NCBI GenBank assembly: GCA_017591395.1
Contig: WEDG01007062.1
Location: 1 to 64,000 of the forward strand
Reading direction: 5' to 3'
Source: Schistocephalus solidus
Taxonomy: Eukaryota > Platyhelminthes > Cestoda > Diphyllobothriidea > Diphyllobothriidae
Length of the DNA: 64,000 bases
The position numbers were made by a program, and so were the translations under genes. The notes below the pieces were generated by a model. It had not been told where the DNA came from. It searched no databases and worked only from the letters and a program-made list of their open reading frames with translations. How positions within the stretch are numbered: the stretch's first letter is position 1; every line of letters starts with the position of its first letter. Shown here piece after piece: positions 33,090 to 44,450 of the stretch.

Positions 33090-33600
33090 TCAGATACCGT
33101 CAAAGGCGAGAACGTCCATTGCAGTGCGACGCAGTGGATGAAGCACCAGTGACTTGCGCCTGAATTAGTGCAGAATGAGGCAGACTTTCGTAGAATTTAC
33201 CGCACTCGCTCTCTTCCCTCGCTAACCTTGTTACGACAGTGAGACAATGTTAAGAGGACTTGCGTTTTGCTCGGGTACGGTGGCTGCCGACTTTAGCCAG
33301 CCTGTCTACCTGTGTCACGCACGAGCTAGTCCAAGAACAACGTACCTGCATTTCCAAGGTGCGATTCGGATCTTCCAACAGTGAGCATGTCATAAAGGCC
33401 ACATGAGAAATGAGCCATTGCAGTCTGCCTTCCCAACCCTCAAGTCAATTCAAAGTACTCACACGAGGGCTGAGTTAGTCCGTCAGTTGGCCATATTCCA
33501 AGCAAAGAAACTTGGATGACCGTGATAGATTTGAAAGTATTCGAATTATTATAGTGAGGAGTGTGTTGCTTTACCGCGGGCATAGATTCAGCAGTGTCGA
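33090..33600 (-). mobile_element. Decayed LINE 3'-region fragment
   Basis: A minus-oriented old copy: strings GTGACTTGCGCCTGAATTAG, TACCGCACTCGCTCTCTTCC, GTCATAAAGGCCACATGAG, GAGCCATTGCAGTCTGCC and GTTAGTCCGTCAGTTGGCC follow the order of the D and F 3' regions read on the minus strand. Confidence 0.65.
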
Positions 33601-33900
33601 CCTAACGTTATTTTCGATCTCTTATTCAATAGTTTGCTGTCTGGGCCAACAAGCCAGCTGCTGATGGGATTGGGCGCGGACATGCCGTGCGCGCGGTAGT
33701 CATGCCAGCTGCCGACAGTCGGGATGCTGCCCGCTGAAGGCCACTATCTGATTGGTCCGATCGCCGTCCGACCTCAAACATGCTTGTTCGTTCTTTGTTA
33801 ACCTTAAAAATCGCTGTTAGCTTACGGCAATACACTTCTATTCTTCTGCGCTTGCTGTTCAGTTCTCCTTTGGGGATTCAATCGACGCTTTGTTTGACGG

Positions 33901-34345
33901 GCGACCAGCAAGGCTTATGGCTTAGTGTATCCAGTACAAAACTATTGGATAAGGGGGTGGAAGAAGTTGCCTGCTGGACGAGGGCAAGTCAACAGCCACG
34001 AGAGCAACGTCCAAGGCTTATGGCTTAGTGTATCCTGTACAAAACTATTGGATAAGGGGGTGGAAGAAGTTGCCTGCTGGACGAGGGCAAGTCAACAGCC
34101 AAGAGACCAGCCACGGGCGACCAGCAAGGCTTATGGCTTAGTGTATCCTGTACAAAACTATTGGATAAGGGGGTGGAAGAAGTTGCCTGCTGGACGAGGG
34201 CAAGTCAACAGCCAAGAGACCAGCCACGGGCGACCAGCAAGGCTTATGGCTTAGTGTATCCTGTACAAAACTATTGGATAAGGGGGTGGAAGAAGTTGCC
34301 TGCTGGACGAGGGCAAGTCAACAGCCACGAGAGCAACGTCCAAAG
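33901..34345 (+). repeat. Four-unit minisatellite, 103/113-base units
   Basis: Four near-identical units start GGCTTATGGCTTAGTGTATC at 33912, 34015, 34128 and 34241. Two linker types separate them: a short one (CACGAGAGCAACGTCCA) after units 1 and 4, and a longer one (CAAGAGACCAGCCACGG) after units 2 and 3. Unit sequence differs by one base (CCAGTAC in unit 1, CCTGTAC in the rest), so expansion is recent. Neither 103 nor 113 is a multiple of three, so no constant repeat protein results, although all frames are open. Confidence 0.85.
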
Positions 34346-35325
34346 TGTGTCACTGTGAGGAGTTGTCATAGGGCCTCCAGAAAAGTCGTGTGTGAGCTAG
34401 CCTTGAAGATGATCGACCAGTTAGGACAGCAGGCATTTGCCACCACTGGTGCGCAATTGCAAGTAGCCACGAGAGTTTCAGCGTTGCAAAATGCGCCTGG
34501 AGTTCGGCCACTACAGGCAGCAGCAAGTACTGCCGCTGAACGGTCACCTTTCTTCTTTCCCGTGAAAATATAGCGAAGTGGGCGTTGTACAAGTCTGCCA
34601 ACCACGCATACTTCTTTCCTATTGCCTCTTTATAGAAAGTAGAGGTCTTCATGTGACTGAAGGATGGTTTGAAGGTAAACAACAAGTGGAATGAGAGTTT
34701 AAACCGGGCATAGAGCGACCAAGAAGCAAAAAATTCTTCTTGTTCACTTTCCATATCGCACTCATCAGTCGGTTAGTAAGTCGTGCAACTAAAATCCAGG
34801 GTATAGTGTTTTCGTGCGGATTTGCGAATTCACTGTCGAGCAGAAGGAAACTTACACGGCTAAAGGTTTACTTGCGAAAAGCTGAATATTTCGAACTTAG
34901 CCAAGCTAACACAGAATAAGTCTGATGGAAGAAGACCTGACGAACCAGTCGGGATTTGAAATAATAGCAGCTGCTGTGTCCCTCGTTCTTCACCACGTAC
35001 TCCGTTAAAGGATTCAGCAAAACGGAAGATGCAACTGTATGTATCAACATGTTGGTTAAATGAACTGTGAAAGCAGATTGCAGAAATATTTAATAAATAA
35101 CAAATACTTCTTCCGTCGTTCCTGAAGCGAACTACCTTCGTCTGTTAACATTTTGTTTGCGTGATATGGCTTATGGTGAGGAGTTGGTGATATAGTTCTA
35201 GAGGAATAACATTTAGATTGTCGGTATGTTTCAAGAGCTCCTTGTGAAAGCAATTAACAAATTCTGCTGCTGCGTTACGTGGCCTCCAGATTTTCAATGG
35301 TCGTATCAATAACTCATGATTCGAA
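34346..35325. other. Non-coding stretch, nothing recognised
   Basis: It directly follows the minisatellite. A 134-codon minus frame (34350-34754) and a 99-codon plus frame (34274-34573) overlap, and neither resembles a family I know. No repeat match is seen up to the CR1-like RT remnant. Confidence 0.4.
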
Positions 35326-36770
35326 TCAAAATCGCCAGGCTCCGATGAGTCACCGGCGAACATGTTGAATGAGCTAGCTGATGAGTTGGCAAAATCGTTC
35401 TCTGTGCTTTTCCATGCATCATTTGAGACTGGATGTCTGCCAGCCAATTGGAAATGTGCGTGGATTACAACGCTGTATGAGGGCGGAAGGCAGGTCTCCG
35501 AACCAATTACAGACTATTCGACCTAAATTCAATTTGCTGCAACAATGTGAAAATAATAATTAAGCAGTAATTAATACAGTTCCTAGAACAAAACTATCTG
35601 CTTTCCGATTGCAAGAATGGATTCCATAGAGGTAGGTCCCGTGTGGTAACCTTGCTCTACCGTTTAGAACGCTGGACTCGGGCAGTTTATGGAGGTAACG
35701 CGGTGCATACAGTCTATAGTGATTTAAAGAGTGCCTTTGATAGTGTACCTCACCATCGCCTTCTGCGCAAACTGAGTCGCATAGGAGCCAGGTATAAAGC
35801 TTCTGATATGGTATCTAAGCTTCCTAATCGACCGCTCTCAAATTGTCCATGTCAGGGACCATTAGTCGGCGGAGGCTGCGACTGAGAGTGGTGTGTCCAA
35901 TGGCTCCGTTCTTGGCCCTATGCTGTTCATTTTATCCGTCAAAGATTGCGTCAATGAAGTGGGTTTTAATGTCGCCATTTTTGCCGAAGAGATCAAGATA
36001 TGGAGGGTCATCCGAACAGAATTTTAAGAAGAGCGTTTGCAGGCAAACCTAATTCGACTCGAACAATGGTTAAAAACTAATTTTTTTGTCGTTTAACGAA
36101 AAAGTTCAAATTTCTGCGAAACATTGGAATCAGATCTCCAAACCGCATGCTATAACGCCTGATTGCTCAGAAGGACCTGGGTCTGTAGATCACGACCTTC
36201 ACTTAAACCTTTGCTGCAATGTTCAAGGTAGCTAAGTCCGTGATGCCGGTTCTGTACCTTGTCAAGCAGGCTATATCTTCCTTTGATGAAGACTGTTTCG
36301 CTCAAGTCTTTCGGACGATGGTGCCGCCGCAACTGGGATTTTCTGTCCTAGCATTGAAACCCTGGACTGCTAAGGACTTCAACATCCTCAAAAATGTTCA
36401 AAAGCGTACAACAAAACTTGCACACTGCCCTTGTACACTGCCCTATTAAACATGATTATCTAATCTCGATATTTTTGCTTTGAGCTACATAAAGTTTCAA
36501 GGTGACCTGATAAATAACATTCTTCATAATACCTGGTCGGAAATGCGGTATTGCAATTGAAGACTTCGAGTTAGCAACTACAACTAACCTTCGGGTCATC
36601 CACTCAAAGTACGGTGGCTGGCGTCAGGCTGGACACACGAAAGTTCGTCTTCACCAACATGTTGTTGAATCTTATAATGCTGTGTTTGATAATTTTGACA
36701 TGTTTGCATACATAGAAGCTTTAAGGAGGAACCTGGATCAGTATTGCACTACGAACCAAAATGCCATCCG
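35326..36770 (+). pseudogene. CR1/jockey-type LINE remnant (reverse transcriptase)
   Basis: Plus-strand translation in changing frames gives FESKSPGSDESPANMLNELA, ELAKSFSVLFHASFETGCLP, ANWKCAWITTLYEGG, NYLLSDCKNGFHRGRSRVVT, DLKSAFDSVPHHRLLRKLS (RT motif A), a degraded GVPQGSVLGP block near 35890, FAEEIKIWR (motif C, FADD degraded), then DEDCFAQVFRTMVPPQLGFS, LKPWTAKDFNILKNVQKRTT and NLDQYCTTNQ near the end. This order is typical of the CR1 group and unlike copies A-E. Stops and frameshifts abound. Confidence 0.8.
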
Positions 36771-36774
36771 ACCG

Positions 36775-37430
36775 CTGTATGCTTCATACGTTATGTCAAC
36801 AAAGATTTGCTTTATTACTGTGGATATTTAAGTAGCAGTTGTTTTTATAATTTCTTAATGCTACAAAGTCGGCGCAAATACCCACATGGCACTTGCAGGC
36901 CATTGGGATCGTGCTACTTTCTCTATAGCATTCGTTTACCTAAAATATCTACTGTACTATGCACCTACGGATGTATATATGACTGCCAGGGCTGCTAAAG
37001 CTTTACGTATTTCGTCTATCTCTACAGGTGTCTATACCTTATTTATGGTTATTTGATGTTCACTTTTCCAATTTTTTTATATACTTTGGCTACGTGTAAC
37101 AAATAGAGTTGAAAGGTATAAACCTAATTTTCCTGCGATAAACTGAACTGGACTTAACTGTCAAAATTTCGCAGGTTCGCCGACTCCATAGATTTTCACC
37201 AATCACAGTGTCCGACTGAATGACGTCATTGTGACCCAATAGTCGCAGCGGAATCGGCCAATCAGAGTGTCCAATGGAATGAATCACACGCATTAGCAGC
37301 GAACCCCTATTCCTGCGCCCGAAACGGAGAGCGGGCGTTGCACTTAAATCGAAACCGGGCCTAAACAAAGAAACCCACTTTGCGAGAAGAAAAAATCGAA
37401 ATGAGCAGCTGCACGATCCTTCTGTTAGTT
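36775..37430. other. Non-coding stretch downstream of the CR1-like remnant
   Basis: May contain the 3' untranslated part of the remnant, but no family match is visible to me. A 92-codon minus frame at 37090-37368 has no recognisable pattern. Confidence 0.4.
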
Positions 37431-37432
37431 AT

Positions 37433-37560
37433 TAATTATTTATTTATTGCCAGTTTACAGGCAAGGTCAAAAGGGATATACAGTAGGCGGTCGAGCTGAC
37501 AGTGAAAAAAAACTCCTGATCGTTCTTTATAGTGTTTTCAGGAGAAAAAACTGCAGCTTA
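37433..37560 (+). repeat. Hairpin-bearing dispersed repeat, copy 1
   Basis: Starts with a TTATTTATTTATT tract. An outer stem (AGCTGACAGT 37494-37503 with ACTGCAGCT 37550-37558) and an inner stem (CTCCTGA 37513-37519 with TCAGGAG 37538-37544) are joined by A-rich strands. The same layout with different paired bases occurs at 42926-43009. Confidence 0.5.
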
Positions 37561-38615
37561 TTGAACGGATTAAAGTTCAGGACAGGGAAGTATTGACACA
37601 GGTGCACGGTGTAGTACTTCTCCTTTCATTGTTGTAGATCAGGTATTCTGTACTAGCAGCATGTATGCCGGCGAACTGCTGCTCTCTGTCGACTGAGGAA
37701 TAACCCGAATCCGGACTGCAGAGCCAGCAATATTGCCTTCAGCATGAAGTCCGGCACCGGATTCAGAGCCAAACATGCAAAGCAATTTAAAAAGTCAATT
37801 ACTTAAACGCTAAATGCCGAACAATAAGCTCTAGGAGTTGAAAATCGGGAATTATGAGACTCAAAACAGGTCTTGCTGATATTTCGAAGGGGAAATAACC
37901 TTCCATGAAAACCCGATCTTTCAAAAATGACAAGAGCAACACGTAGACTGACGACACGTTATAAACACATATTAGCCTTATTTACCACCTCATTCAAAGT
38001 TAGCTGCATATATAAGAATGAATCAAACCCAAAAGCAAGAATTCAATCATTTTATCTCTTAGCGAAATTTATTTTAGCGTAGAACGCATAATGACGTCCA
38101 TTAGAAAAGTCTCAAGCTTGGCCTCCTACAAAATTGAATTTATCCTTTAGCACATACATAAGCATATAATAAATTTGCAAGTACTCCTTTAGAACTCATT
38201 CCCTGTATTTAGTCTGAATAAAACACATATCCCGAAATCTGGCAGCATTCCAGAATTACCTTGATTTTAAGAGCTGGAGTCGGCCAGGCAGACGCAACTC
38301 TCCGGATTCTCATAAAATGTCAACTGTCACTAAAATCCGCGAGAAATAATATGTAACCTGATTGTTAGGATTTGGAAAACTACCAACAACCTAGTTCCCA
38401 TCTCGGTAGGAGTTTCCATCGGAAAAAAGCTCGTCAGGCCTATCACCTAACTTTCTTGGGATTTAGCTCCAAAACGTGGCGTAAAGGCAATAAAATTTAT
38501 ACTGACCTAAAATAAGCACTTAATTTAATCCCTACTGAGTGGTAATGCCGCGGGATCTGCCCTTCACTTCTTGACTTAGTTGAATCCTACCAGCCAAAGC
38601 AGCTGCCCTGTAGTA
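37561..38615. other. Non-coding stretch, nothing recognised
   Basis: AT-rich sequence without visible domains or matches to the main repeat families. It ends where fragments of a LINE reverse transcriptase become recognisable. Confidence 0.45.
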
Positions 38616-38620
38616 TACAC

Positions 38621-39515
38621 TTGAAAAGCTGTTTCAGGCCCAGTTTACAATCCAAACCGGAGCACCATCCTAGACCATCTCCTCTTCCCCATTTATGTAA
38701 CCGATTTCTTCTTCGTACGCACAATTGCGCGGTTTTTCAGCATGCAGATGGCTTCAAATTTCCATATGGATGCAATAGTTCAGCAAAATATTTTACGCCC
38801 TGGAAGACTTTCTGTCTGGAGTGCAACTCTTACAATGCTATTCTCATCATCCAACTGCAGTGTTCTTGATTTTGGCTTCGAAAAAAGTTTACAGTTAGAT
38901 GCTGCTCGCTGATCAACTGTGGGACCTTTACAAATGAAAGCCCTCATTCTTACTCATAGCAATTCTCTAGATTTATTAGTGACTGGTAGCGTCAAATCTG
39001 CAAATGTAACGAGTTCCTTAGAACTTTAAGGAAAAAAACGGCATGTTAGGGCTACTTAAGCTAAATTCATTCAGACTTAATTTCTTGCCAGTTTTGTATT
39101 ATTGCTATATCTTCTTCGGCATAATGGCAGATGGAAGCAGTAAATAACCAGAAAAGGTCCACAAACGTCTGGTGAAGTTTGCATGCAAGACCCACGCCCC
39201 CTGAGACAAGCTACATTTGAGAACGAAAGAGTACAATCTGAAACCCTTTTGAAGAGGAGGACTCTAAACCAGATACATAGACCTCTTTACTAACTCATCT
39301 TAACCAAGACTTGACTTGAATGTAAAAGTGTCCAGATGGCCCCTAGTAGCACGAGAAAATAACGAAGACATCATCTAAGTACCAAAATTCGTAACCTCTG
39401 TGTATGTTTCTTTTCACTCAGCTGGATATGCAAGTATCTGGAAGACACTCCCGAACTCCATATTAAAAAGTAGAACACTAGTTGATTTTGAAATAAACTT
39501 TAAAGGCTCCTAAGC
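38621..39515 (+). pseudogene. Second decayed LINE remnant (RT C-terminal half)
   Basis: Recognisable pieces in order: LDHLLFPIYVTDF (family LGPLLFLIYVNDL), FQHADGFKF (FADD motif degraded to HADG), VHKRLVKFACKTHAP and LHLRTKEYNLKPF (the QKRxxKxA...RLxxLxLxPL block), and AGYASIWKTLPNSILKSRTL (the typical WNxLP C-terminal block) followed by VDFEINFKGS and a stop. Many stops lie between. It seems a distinct, older element than the one at 35.3 kb, of a CR1/jockey-like group; the exact clade is uncertain. Confidence 0.65.
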
Positions 39516-40019
39516 GTTAAAACGACATACCTACAAACATATCACGAGGAAAGATAACATCCATTCGTACGCGGCGAATATCTACCCTAACGACTATAAG
39601 ACACCCACATGCTTAACCGCAAACAGAAGATACAACCGCCCGGACATCATATGGACACTTCGGGACTAGTTGAAGCCTGATATCAGAAGAAGCCTGTCAA
39701 GCTTTAAAGAACTCAAACAGTTCTCCAAACAAAACATTTATCGAAGTTGAACATGCTTGCAATGGTTTTGTTAAGGTGTTCTTATACGCACACCTGCATG
39801 CTATTTTAAATATAACTTTTCTCACATGAATTTTTGGCGGACCCAGTAACAGCAACAAAAACCTCGCTACACTCGCCTGATAGTAGTCTGGAACCAGATT
39901 CCATTTTTGACTTATATGTATATTGCTTTCTCTTGAACTCCGTTTACCGTAAGTTGCTTATTACAGAGTGGTTATAGGGACTTGCTTCACTCAAAATGAG
40001 CTCCATGCTTAAGGAGATT
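39516..40019. other. Non-coding stretch, nothing recognised
   Basis: Sequence between the second LINE remnant and the SINE. It may include the degraded 3' end of the remnant. No motif or repeat match is visible. Confidence 0.4.
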
Positions 40020-40530
<511 letters not shown>

Positions 40531-41190
40531 CATTCCTATACGAAAGGAAGCGAATGAGTTTCCCTCACTTTTCTACTTTGTTTCCAGAAGGATAGTGCCT
40601 CCATGGTGTAGAAGTAGAGCTTCCATTCTCTGCGTCAATTAACCGCTCCCACTCCCTAGTACCCCTTCTGGTTCCTTGCGTAGGCAACCATATGATGTAA
40701 GATCCACGAAAATAGATAAATCTCATCATGCGTTCAACAAGGCCATTTGTACCGAGGGGGACCGTTAGTGCACAGTTTTTTTCAAAAATTCATTCACATG
40801 AACCGACATCAGGAGCACGTGATATGACATAAAGACGGCATTGGAAAGGTCATCAATGACCTGATTATTAAACAATTCTCATGACGAGCTGACTAGGAAT
40901 GCTCACAGCCGTCACCAATGAACTTTACTATGCCTTTGTCGGTCTCCTGAAGGATGCAATGCTCCTCAAACATGCTGAATGAAAAACATGTGGACAATTA
41001 TTGGCCGAATAGGCTCATGTGGTGACTGATTGCGCGTGGACAGTGCGTTGTGACTCCTAAATTGGCCATGTGGTAGATGCGCTGGACCAACACTGGGGCC
41101 AAATCAGGGTGCGGCAGGCGTTATTCTTAACTGGGATGAGGTCCCGTAACAAATGCCGAGCATGGGGGTGCGCGTGCTCAACATGGGTAC
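40531..41190. other. Non-coding stretch, nothing recognised
   Basis: A string resembling a tRNA A box (TGGTGTAGAAGTAGAGC, about 40600) is present without a matching B box, so I do not call a tRNA. No other feature is seen. Confidence 0.4.
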
Positions 41191-41194
41191 GTGT

Positions 41195-41413
41195 AGATGC
41201 AGGCTCATGCCACACCCCACTCCGTGGGAGGTGATTCATCTGCGCCCTCTCCCGACACCGGTCTTCTTGACTGTGCCATGATACCGGGCTCAGGTGCGGT
41301 AGATGGAGCGAAAGTCTACTGTCACTTAAACCTAATTCACACGCAAGTCACCGTCCCTGCACCACCCTTCTGTGGAGCCTACGGTGGACATGGTCGGGTT
41401 ACAACGGTCGAAT
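41195..41413 (+). mobile_element. LINE 3' tail fragment
   Basis: Plus-oriented end of the LINE 3' region: CCACTCCGTGGGAGGTG, TCTGCGCCCTCTCCCGACAC, GGTCTTCTTGACTGTGCCAT, CAAGTCACCGTCCCTGCACC, TGTGGAGCCTACGGTGG and ACAACGGTCGAA. Compared with copy F about 50 bases are missing after the GGGAG landmark. Confidence 0.8.
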
Positions 41414-41419
41414 TAACGC

Positions 41420-41770
41420 CGGCAGTGCGTGCAGTTGAGGCGATGGCAACTGGCATTGGTTCTCCAGTCATCGTGCGGTGAATTCACAAGTAACCGAACA
41501 TGCCGATGTGTGATGTGCATGTGCGGAGGCAATTTGGGCAGGATAGGTTAGCAGTTGCTGGTTTGGTGCTGCAACACTGACGGAGGGGAAGCTGGCAGAG
41601 CTGAAGATGGGAGCGTTTTAATGTGTGCACAATGGGCTTAGCAGTGAATTCCCTTTCCATGGCGGCGCATGCGGTCGAGAAGGCTCATGCGGTGACTGAA
41701 TGCGCGTGAACGGTTTGGGGACGGGAGGCGGGTGTGTGTAGGGCTCCAGGATCGAGCTGTCAGACCCTGC
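41420..41770 (-). mobile_element. Decayed LINE finger-region remnant
   Basis: Read on the minus strand, fragments of the finger region are visible in shifting frames (CPNCLRTCTSHIGMF-like near 41500-41540, and RIQSPHEPSRPHAPPWKGN, an out-of-frame reading of the FTHRMGLLGHMRxH block). It lies inverted between two plus-oriented LINE tails. Confidence 0.5.
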
Positions 41771-41779
41771 GCCTGATGC

Positions 41780-41948
41780 CATCTCTGGTCTACCAAGCAC
41801 AGCTGGGGGAGGAAGTAGAAGTGCGGTAGATTCGGTCCAAGTTTACTATCGTAATAAACGAATTCACGCGCAAGCCACCGTCCCTGCTCCCGTTATACTG
41901 TGGGGCACAAGGTGGACATAGTCAAAACCCACGGTTGAACTGTCGTCA
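41780..41948 (+). mobile_element. LINE 3' tail fragment, diverged
   Basis: Contains GGGGGAGGAAGTAGAAGTGC, AATTCACGCGCAAGCCACCG, TGTGGGGCACAAGGTGGACA and ACGGTTGAACTGTCGTC, the terminal order of the LINE tail. It is more diverged than the tail at 41195-41413. Confidence 0.7.
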
Positions 41949-41949
41949 A

Positions 41950-42526
41950 ATGATTGACAAGGCCACAAAACAGTTATTGTCTCCGTCTCCGCTATCTTTT
42001 ATGGTCTGTGGCTATTTTAATGTACTCCACAACTCAGCTTACATGAGAAGACCGAGGGAAGGACATTCGATGTTTGCAATACGCACAAATTATCATGGGA
42101 ATTAAATAGTCAGAGCGATGAGGCCTGTTTCTAGTCTTTACTTCCCGTTAATCCTAACTCACAAAGAGTTCATCCGGGGTCATTTGGCCTAACCATAAGC
42201 CAGATAGATTAGTCACGTGACAATGACGTTCGTTACTCTGTTTTACTTGAGGGACGGAGAATCTCACTTTCCTCCTGCAGCGTGGGAACGTACAATTACT
42301 CAGCGAAGCTTAGTACCGAGAAAAAGGTGGAACACTGGAACAAACGAGACCCGACTACGTCCTCCGATCAGGACCGATCGATGAACACCGTCCTCCCGTG
42401 CTTTTTCTTATTTAGCCGACAGCCGGCGCTAGCTCAAGAGGATAGTGTTGTACTTACAATGGCCAGTAACTCGAACGTTCCATTGCCAATTTCAGGGCCC
42501 TATAATTTATGTAAGAAAAAATTCAG
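41950..42526. other. Non-coding stretch, nothing recognised
   Basis: No family match or domain is visible. A plus frame at 42282-42548 (88 codons, ATG-initiated) lacks any recognisable pattern. Confidence 0.4.
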
Positions 42527-42685
42527 AATTATTTATATGGCGCCTTAAACAGGACACGAGGGCAGGAACCACCCGCAGTACAGGTGGCATTGCGCCAAAT
42601 TGCTGCGAAATTAGGATTAGGTTTAAGGTCAGTTTAAGTTTTTAGGGTAGGATTAAGGTTCAGATAAGGGCTGCTGTTAGGGTTA
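42527..42685 (+). repeat. Telomere-like dispersed module, copy 2
   Basis: The landmark TTATTTATATGGCGCCTTAA and GGGCAGGAACCACCCGCAGT precede degenerate TTAGGG-type words (AGGATTAGGTTTAAGG, GCTGTTAGGGTTATG). Same two-part layout as at 2195-2440 and, inverted, 46240-46440. Confidence 0.55.
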
Positions 42686-43012
42686 TGACATGGAAATAAA
42701 TAAATAATAAATAAATAAATTGTATATTTAAGGCCCAGAGGGCCCCATCATTACAAACTTAGTACCATGGTTTCAATAAATACAAAGTGGATAATTGCTG
42801 CACTATGTGAGCATCCATATGAACAGCAGAAATGAGTAGTATGGTAAACATATCCGATTCAAAAAAGATTTGCCATTTTTAAAACAAAAGTCAACAATCT
42901 TTGGCATATACGGTGAACTGGAAAAGAAGCAGTAAAAAAAACTCCTAGGGTTAAATCGGAGGCGGAGTTCGGCGAGCCCCCAATTTAAAAAATAGGAGAA
43001 AACTGCTTCACT
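42686..43012 (+). repeat. Hairpin-bearing dispersed repeat, copy 2
   Basis: Starts with an AATAAATAAAT tract and includes a perfect outer stem (GAAGCAGT 42926-42933 with ACTGCTTC 43002-43009) and an inner stem (CTCCTA 42942-42947 with TAGGAG 42993-42998), again joined by A-rich strands. Compared with 37433-37560 the paired bases differ on both sides of the stems. Confidence 0.5.
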
Positions 43013-43686
43013 AAAAAATTAATAGCTAAATGCAATGGGATAGTATTATGATGTTGCTGACTATGTATGAGGGTTCGGGACGCTCCTTGTCGGGTGAGAG
43101 ATAATATAACAGTCAGAGCTACTGTTTATAAACACCAGTGGAGGTGAGAGAGGACGAACTCATCGTAGACAAATAGTTACCCTTCCTGGATTTATGCACG
43201 GGCCGCCTTTACAACTGGGGTGGGTGTTCCTATTCCGGTTTCCAGGCCTGAAAAAAATCCGAGCCACATTTTGAAAACTTTGCCAATCAGTGCAGAAATT
43301 CGTCCACTGGCCGTAGCTTTCACTACTTATGATGAAACTAAATAAAGCGGTTTTGCAACGCAACACAGTGGTCCACTAGATGAAACCTTAGTCCAACAAA
43401 CCAATAGAGAAACAATGGTATCAGCATGTAATTAAATTTATTAAAATGTCCCATGGGTTACCAGTCCAAGTCGCGTGTCGACGTCTCGATTGAAAAAGGG
43501 GGAAGGGGTACTCATGCCCACCATGTGATGGATGCTGAGCGTCCGTCGTAATCGAGGCTCGCTATCTTGATGTCCCAGGGCGTCTGCCCCATCCAGCGAT
43601 GGGTGACATTGTGCGACCCTGGGTATGGGAAAAGGCGTTGAAGGTTGGAATAGAAGCACCGAGGCCCGGGCATCGCGGTCTCTCGT
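43013..43686. other. Non-coding stretch, nothing recognised
   Basis: No repeat family or protein motif is visible. The minus-strand Gly-rich frames reading out of the C19 run reach into it but carry no domain. Confidence 0.4.
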
Positions 43687-43705
43687 CCCCCCCCCCCCCC
43701 CCCCC
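43687..43705 (+). repeat. C19 homopolymer
   Basis: Nineteen consecutive C. Length is likely unstable and uncertain in the assembly. Flanking frames rich in Gly or Pro (43441-43867) depend on this run and have no support as genes. Confidence 0.95.
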
Positions 43706-43899
43706 ACTTGGAAACTGGCACCTGGCTGTCACATCCTCCCACAAATGCGTCAGGCCAGACGTCTGGCTGCCCACCACCCCCTCGCTCCCTTGACCGCTCT
43801 CGCGATCTCCGCGTCGGTGGGGCGGGCTTGCGACACCGATTTCAGCCAAAAGGCGAGAGGCCCTTGAGGTGACTCACATGGCTTCCGGACAGGCACAAG

Positions 43900-44120
43900 G
43901 CCCTGGACGCACAGGCAGTGTGAGCGATCGGAGCAGCCTACCCCATTTGTGTGGAAATCTGGGGTGTCGTGTTAGGAGTCAGGTCATGTGTAACACGCGT
44001 GGACGGGCTGTTAAGATCTGTCAGCACTGCGTCCGATATTGGCATCACTTGGTAGACCGACTCGGACAACGGAGTGGTACATGAGCAGGGGACGAGGGAG
44101 AGAGAGGGAGGAAGGTTGAC
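43900..44120 (+). mobile_element. Decayed LINE 3'-region fragment
   Basis: Plus-oriented strings follow the order of the copy F 3' region: GTGTTAGGAGTCAGGTCATG (family GCGTTATGGGGGCCAGGTCATG), ACGCGTGGACGGG, GTCAGCACTGCG, GACCGACTCGGACAACGG and GGGAGAGAGAGGGAGG. Divergence is high. Confidence 0.5.
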
Positions 44121-44184
44121 ATTAGGGATTCCCTCCTCATGCCACTCCATGGAATTATCCACTATAATATACTTGATGGTGGCT

Positions 44185-44450
44185 AATGCTCACCAATTGT
44201 GTCATGGGACCTACTCGTTCCATTGAGCTTTGGGTTTTATTCTAGAGCCCGGTAGACAGTCGCGAAGCCACTAGTGCTATACGCAGAATGAGACTACCGA
44301 CGAAGACCACAGAGACTGAAATGGCCATTACAGGTTTATTAGCCGTCAGCCACCGGTCTCCCCCAGTTCCAAGTGTTACAATACCTGCGGCTCACTCCTG
44401 CGCTCTTTTGTTTGCTATCCCAAAGCTCAAACCATTGAAGCACGGGCTCA
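44185..44450 (-). mobile_element. tRNA-derived SINE, inverted decayed copy
   Basis: On the minus strand: GAGCCCGTGCTTCAATGG and TTTGAGCTTTGG (head), GGTGGCTGACGGCTAATAAA, GGCCATTTCAGTCTCTG (body). B-box region is badly degraded. Matches the order of the copies at 29.7-30.3 kb. Confidence 0.55.

Noticed and set aside
33901..34345. CRISPR-like array
   Set aside because: Units of about 103-113 bases are near-identical throughout with no variable spacers, and the context is eukaryotic; it is a minisatellite.
40590..40660. tRNA-like A box
   Set aside because: No B box at a suitable distance.
43441..43867. Gly/Pro-rich frames around the C19 run
   Set aside because: They depend on the homopolymer and overlap on both strands without any domain.
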